Below are positions 63,141-64,000 of a DNA stretch of 64,000 bases, piece after piece (the first letter of the stretch is position 1; the number at the start of each line of letters is the position of its first letter). The notes beneath the pieces were generated by a model that saw only the letters and a program-made list of their open reading frames with translations, ran no database searches and was not told the origin of the DNA. The stretch is from CAVVUF01 sp963751425 (GTDB lineage Bacteria; Chloroflexota; Anaerolineae; Anaerolineales; UBA4823): assembly GCA_963751425.1 (NCBI GenBank), contig CAVVUF010000002.1:1488001-1552000 (forward strand), in the 5' to 3' direction. The translations under genes were made by a program, and so were the position numbers.

Positions 63141-63187
63141 CCCCTGAGGATCATCCATAATCCTTTTCACTGGATGATCCTCAGGGG
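63141..63187 (+). terminator. 17-bp perfect hairpin after the binding-protein gene
   Basis: CCCCTGAGGATCATCCA (63141-63157) and TGGATGATCCTCAGGGG (63171-63187) pair perfectly around a 13-nt loop. Only TTC follows, so it may be a Rho-associated or bidirectional stop, or a structured RNA end. The rest of 63050-63456 shows no gene. Confidence 0.55.
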
Positions 63188-63456
63188 TTCAATTAATTTG
63201 CTTTTATTCTCAAAAGACTTTTGATTGGTTTCAGCGCGTTAGTTGAATCTCTCTGCGCTTTGCTTTCGGGTAACAGGCGGAAGCCATTTGTAGCTTGGTG
63301 AAGTTTTTTAGGAATTTCTGAAATGGGTCCCCATATAAGGACATTTCCATGGGAAACCCTAAAGAGGCCTTAATGAGGGTATATGGCTGGAAAGGTTATA
63401 ATGATAAGAGAAATTCCAGCTTATCGTTTTACTCAGTCGAAAGGTGAGATGATCCC

Positions 63457-64000
63457 ATGCTACCCATACTAACTTCTGCTACTCCCGAAATGGCTCCGGT
63501 TGCCTCAGCTCTGATCTACCTCACCATGGGGAAAATGGCAAATTACTTGTTCGGGTCAGGCGAGCCAAAGGTAGCCCACCGTTTATTGAACCGCCTCTTT
63601 CAAGCTGGGACTAACCGGTTTAGCTATCAATATACACAAGTGGTTACCTTATCAGAAAAAGTGGTTGGGTTGGTCATCACCTATTCGGGCCGCAGGATGA
63701 AATCGCTTGAGCTTCCCATGGCCCTGCGCCTGGTGCAATCCAATGGACTCTTAGGATTTTTCCGTTTCGTCCGCCGCGCAAGTCCTTTATTCGGCATCAA
63801 AGAAGTGGAAAATGATGAATATTTCATCAGCAACCTGGCTGTCCTGCCAGAGCATCAAGGACACGGGTTAGGCAAGTTCTTACTGCAGCAGGTTGAGGAC
63901 AAGGCCATGGAGCTGGGCTTCCATAAGCTTGCCCTGACTGTTGATGTGGAAAATACCCGCGCGAGTTCGTTGTATCAACAGACAGGCTTCAGATTGATCC
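63457..64000 (+). CDS. GNAT family N-acetyltransferase (3' truncated by the window)
   Basis: ATG at 63457, SD AAGGTGAG 9 nt upstream; 181 codons visible and the frame runs off the end. Residues from about 125 on show the GNAT acetyl-CoA site: EYFISNLAVLPEHQGHGLGK, motif A with QxxGxG-like QGHGLGK, then FLLQQVEDKAMELGFHKLAL and the NTRASSLYQQTGF motif B. The first 120 residues are not typical of a small GNAT and might hold an N-terminal extra domain. The acceptor is unknown. Confidence 0.85.
   Translation, partial: MLPILTSATPEMAPVASALIYLTMGKMANYLFGSGEPKVAHRLLNRLFQAGTNRFSYQYTQVVTLSEKVVGLVITYSGRRMKSLELPMALRLVQSNGLLGFFRFVRRASPLFGIKEVENDEYFISNLAVLPEHQGHGLGKFLLQQVEDKAMELGFHKLALTVDVENTRASSLYQQTGFRLI

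Noticed and set aside
63300..63350. Inverted repeat around ATGGGTCCCC and TTTCCATGGG
   Set aside because: Pairing is partial and short; not enough to call a structure.

Overview
The window is bacterial chromosomal DNA, most likely from a member of the Chloroflexota (class Anaerolineae) or a close relative. This is inferred from family content and protein architecture, not from an rRNA gene, since none is present. The supporting traits are membrane-anchored and secreted proteins with Thr/Pro-rich stalks, several large polytopic glycosyltransferase-like proteins, DUF11-repeat and LruC-type surface proteins, short YLPL motifs in secreted proteins, an SPFH-like pair, and a generally GC-rich backbone interrupted by AT-rich membrane-protein islands. 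I see no rRNA, CRISPR array, transposase or phage gene.

Layout. 0-9.3 kb: end of a fumarylacetoacetate-hydrolase-family gene, a stalked membrane protein, pseudouridine catabolism (psuG and a PfkB kinase), a pair of SPFH/band-7-like membrane proteins, a DUF362 and PHP-domain operon, tRNA-Leu(UAA) and a nitroreductase. 9.3-18 kb: a methyltransferase, an AT-rich island with two polytopic membrane proteins, a small zinc-ribbon gene, deoB, and a repeat-rich accessory stretch (14.9-16.5 kb) carrying a PKD-domain secreted protein between two copies of an unusual repeat. 18-27 kb: a zinc-ribbon membrane protein, a UroD-like/Crp operon divergent from a hemerythrin gene with a 24-bp palindrome between them, and three more polytopic glycosyltransferase-like proteins. 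27-38.8 kb: methyltransferase, GH13 sugar phosphorylase and fructosamine-kinase-like genes; CorA; an O-methyltransferase; DUF421; a PadR/HAAS-like regulatory pair; a large membrane-anchored CHAT (caspase-like) protein; and an HSL-type esterase. 39-49 kb: a three-gene ABC-2 exporter, an ECF sigma/anti-sigma pair followed by a triple-repeat lipoprotein, a PIG-L deacetylase and a Ca2+-type P-ATPase. 49-64 kb: a 1261-residue DUF11/LruC surface protein, Nudix, fmt, lysA, two tandem histidine phosphatases, a ketopantoate-reductase-like gene, a secreted beta-propeller-like protein, a Tat-exported peptide-binding protein broken by many frameshifts, and the start of a GNAT acetyltransferase.

Three things stand out. 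First, a family of short hairpin repeats with a constant AGTA loop flanks the PKD-protein gene; one copy holds a four-unit 18-bp palindromic tandem array. Second, a CHAT protease-like protein is fused through one membrane segment and a mucin-like stalk to an outer domain, and sits divergent from a self-regulating PadR unit. Third, several genes have a -10 hexamer only 6-9 nt before the start codon, pointing to leaderless mRNAs. Separately, at least fifteen one-base frame breaks split otherwise well-conserved proteins. This looks more like base-calling error in the assembly than gene decay, so frame-broken genes are annotated as single loci.
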